Shown: in pieces, positions 4,849-5,520 of the stretch
Numbering within the stretch: the first letter of the stretch is position 1
How the letters are laid out: every line of letters starts with the position of its first letter
Source: Lachnospiraceae bacterium UBA6998
Lineage (GTDB): Bacteria > Bacillota > Clostridia > Lachnospirales > Lachnospiraceae
Assembly (NCBI GenBank): GCA_002448395.1
Contig: DJXS01000084.1
Span: 1,584-7,103, forward strand
Direction: 5' to 3'
DNA length: 5,520 nucleotides
The notes under the pieces: generated by a model
What the model was told of the DNA's origin: nothing
The model's database searches: none
The model's input: the letters and a program-made list of their open reading frames with translations, nothing else
Made by a program: the position numbers and the translations under genes

Positions 4849-5475
4849 TCAGAAAATCTGGCCGGGCAGCTTCAGTTTCTCCTTAGGAGGAAAATCCTGA
4901 TCGAACGCCTCCACATCTGCATCATCCACGTAGTAGCCCTGCGGCGTCTGGTATACACCGGTGATGCCGTCGAGGTACCCCGGAATCAGTTCTTTGCAGA
5001 GGAAGAAAGAGTCGTCCGCGCCCTCCGGCAGGTCGTGATAACGAATGCCGAAATTGCGGGCATAGTCAAATCCGCTCTTGCCGTAGAAACCTATGTTGCC
5101 CTCAAACAGTACCGCACCAAAGCCCATGGCAGAAGCCTGCTCGAGCGAGTAGTCAAGCAATTTTTTGCCGTATCCATGTCGCTTAAGTTCCGGTGTGATG
5201 CCGATCGGACCCATGGTCAGAACAGGGATCACCCTGCCGTCATCGGCGTTAATGACCGTGCGCATGAACATATTTTGGCCGATCAGCACGCCGTCCTTCT
5301 CCATTACGAAATCCAGTTCCTTCACAAACGCCGGATCGTCCCGGAGCACATGGATCACATAGTGCTCGCTGCAGCCCGGGCGGTACACGTTCCAGAATGA
5401 CTCGCGGACAAGGTTTTCGACTGCTCTCTGCTCTTCTTTCTTTTCCAAACGGATGGTATAGTCATTTGTATTCAT
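4849..5475 (-). CDS. GNAT family N-acetyltransferase
   Basis: The 208-residue protein has one GNAT domain, which moves an acetyl group from acetyl-CoA to an amine; the acceptor is unknown. The coenzyme A-binding motif A lies at about 86-108: LTMGPIGITPELKRHGYGKKLL, with the R/Q-x-x-G-x-G/A type core at R99-H-G-Y-G103. A later GFYGKSGF segment (about residues 128-135) is the usual position of the motif B region. The GPIGITPE and YGKSGF pattern resembles the YhbS-like group (COG3153). The C-terminal 40 residues (YLDGITGVY onward) extend beyond the core fold. The ATG at 5475 has a perfect AGGAGG at 5483-5488 with 7-nt spacing. It is transcribed toward the glycosylase and ends 4 nt from the inverted repeat. 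Its promoter must lie beyond the right edge, since the upstream 45 nt hold only an inverted repeat and the ribosome binding site. Confidence 0.88.
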   Translation of the reverse strand: MNTNDYTIRLEKKEEQRAVENLVRESFWNVYRPGCSEHYVIHVLRDDPAFVKELDFVMEKDGVLIGQNMFMRTVINADDGRVIPVLTMGPIGITPELKRHGYGKKLLDYSLEQASAMGFGAVLFEGNIGFYGKSGFDYARNFGIRYHDLPEGADDSFFLCKELIPGYLDGITGVYQTPQGYYVDDADVEAFDQDFPPKEKLKLPGQIF

Positions 5476-5482
5476 TTTTTAG

Positions 5483-5488
5483 CCTCCT
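5483..5488 (-). promoter_or_regulatory. ribosome binding site of the acetyltransferase
   Basis: A perfect AGGAGG on the minus strand lies 7 nt before the ATG at 5475, which indicates strong translation initiation and fixes the start. Confidence 0.85.
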
Positions 5489-5498
5489 GAATTTTGTT

Positions 5499-5519
5499 GG
5501 TAGTGTCAAGTTCACTACC
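5499..5519. repeat. Small inverted repeat at the right edge, 7-bp arms
   Basis: GGTAGTG (5499-5505) and CACTACC (5513-5519) are exact reverse complements around TCAAGTT. The structure lies 23 nt upstream of the acetyltransferase ATG and the window ends one base later. It may be the inner end of a larger element, such as an insertion-sequence terminus, or an operator; the window does not allow a decision. Confidence 0.5.
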
Positions 5520-5520
5520 T

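Noticed and set aside
5504..5509. TTGACA on the minus strand as a -35 box for the acetyltransferase
   Set aside because: A -10 box at 17-nt spacing would overlap the AGGAGG ribosome binding site, and no TATAAT-like sequence is there. The hexamer is part of the inverted repeat.

Overview
The window looks like a piece of chromosome from a Clostridia-class Firmicute. I infer this from AGGAGG-type ribosome binding sites, an Aquifex-type single-chain aconitase, an OGG1-like 8-oxoguanine glycosylase of the kind found in clostridia, and a DUF2975 membrane protein. GC content is moderate and I cannot name a genus. There is no rRNA, tRNA, CRISPR array, phage gene or transposase gene.

Layout. At the left edge lies the 5' part of a minus-strand DUF2975 membrane protein gene (1-197), with a good promoter and a 15-bp-arm palindrome just upstream. 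Next is aconitate hydratase on the minus strand (383-2353), read from its own promoter (2418-2446). Diverging from it is a compact plus-strand group: sfsA (2609-3313), an HD-domain hydrolase resembling YpgQ/YedJ (3329-3922) and an 8-oxoguanine DNA glycosylase (3968-4780). A GNAT acetyltransferase gene (4849-5475, minus) converges on this group.

The three plus-strand genes are separated by 15 and 45 nt and are probably cotranscribed. Their families suggest a nucleic-acid or nucleotide-pool quality theme: an SfsA protein with a putative nuclease fold, an HD nucleotide pyrophosphohydrolase-like enzyme and a base-excision glycosylase. That link is inference. Aconitase is central metabolism (citrate to isocitrate, probably for 2-oxoglutarate and glutamate supply) and has no obvious link to them.

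The genes are otherwise ordinary; the unusual content is between them. Every space between transcription units carries a compact repeat: a 17-bp tandem duplication at the aconitase stop codon (351-384), a perfect 36-bp-arm inverted repeat between the divergent aconitase and sfsA genes (2469-2544), a perfect 28-bp-arm inverted repeat between the convergent glycosylase and acetyltransferase genes (4781-4842), and a small inverted repeat at the right edge (5499-5519). The first two share an identical 13-mer, so they belong to one dispersed family. They look like small non-autonomous mobile or REP-like elements. I see no protein-coding system here that I would call new.
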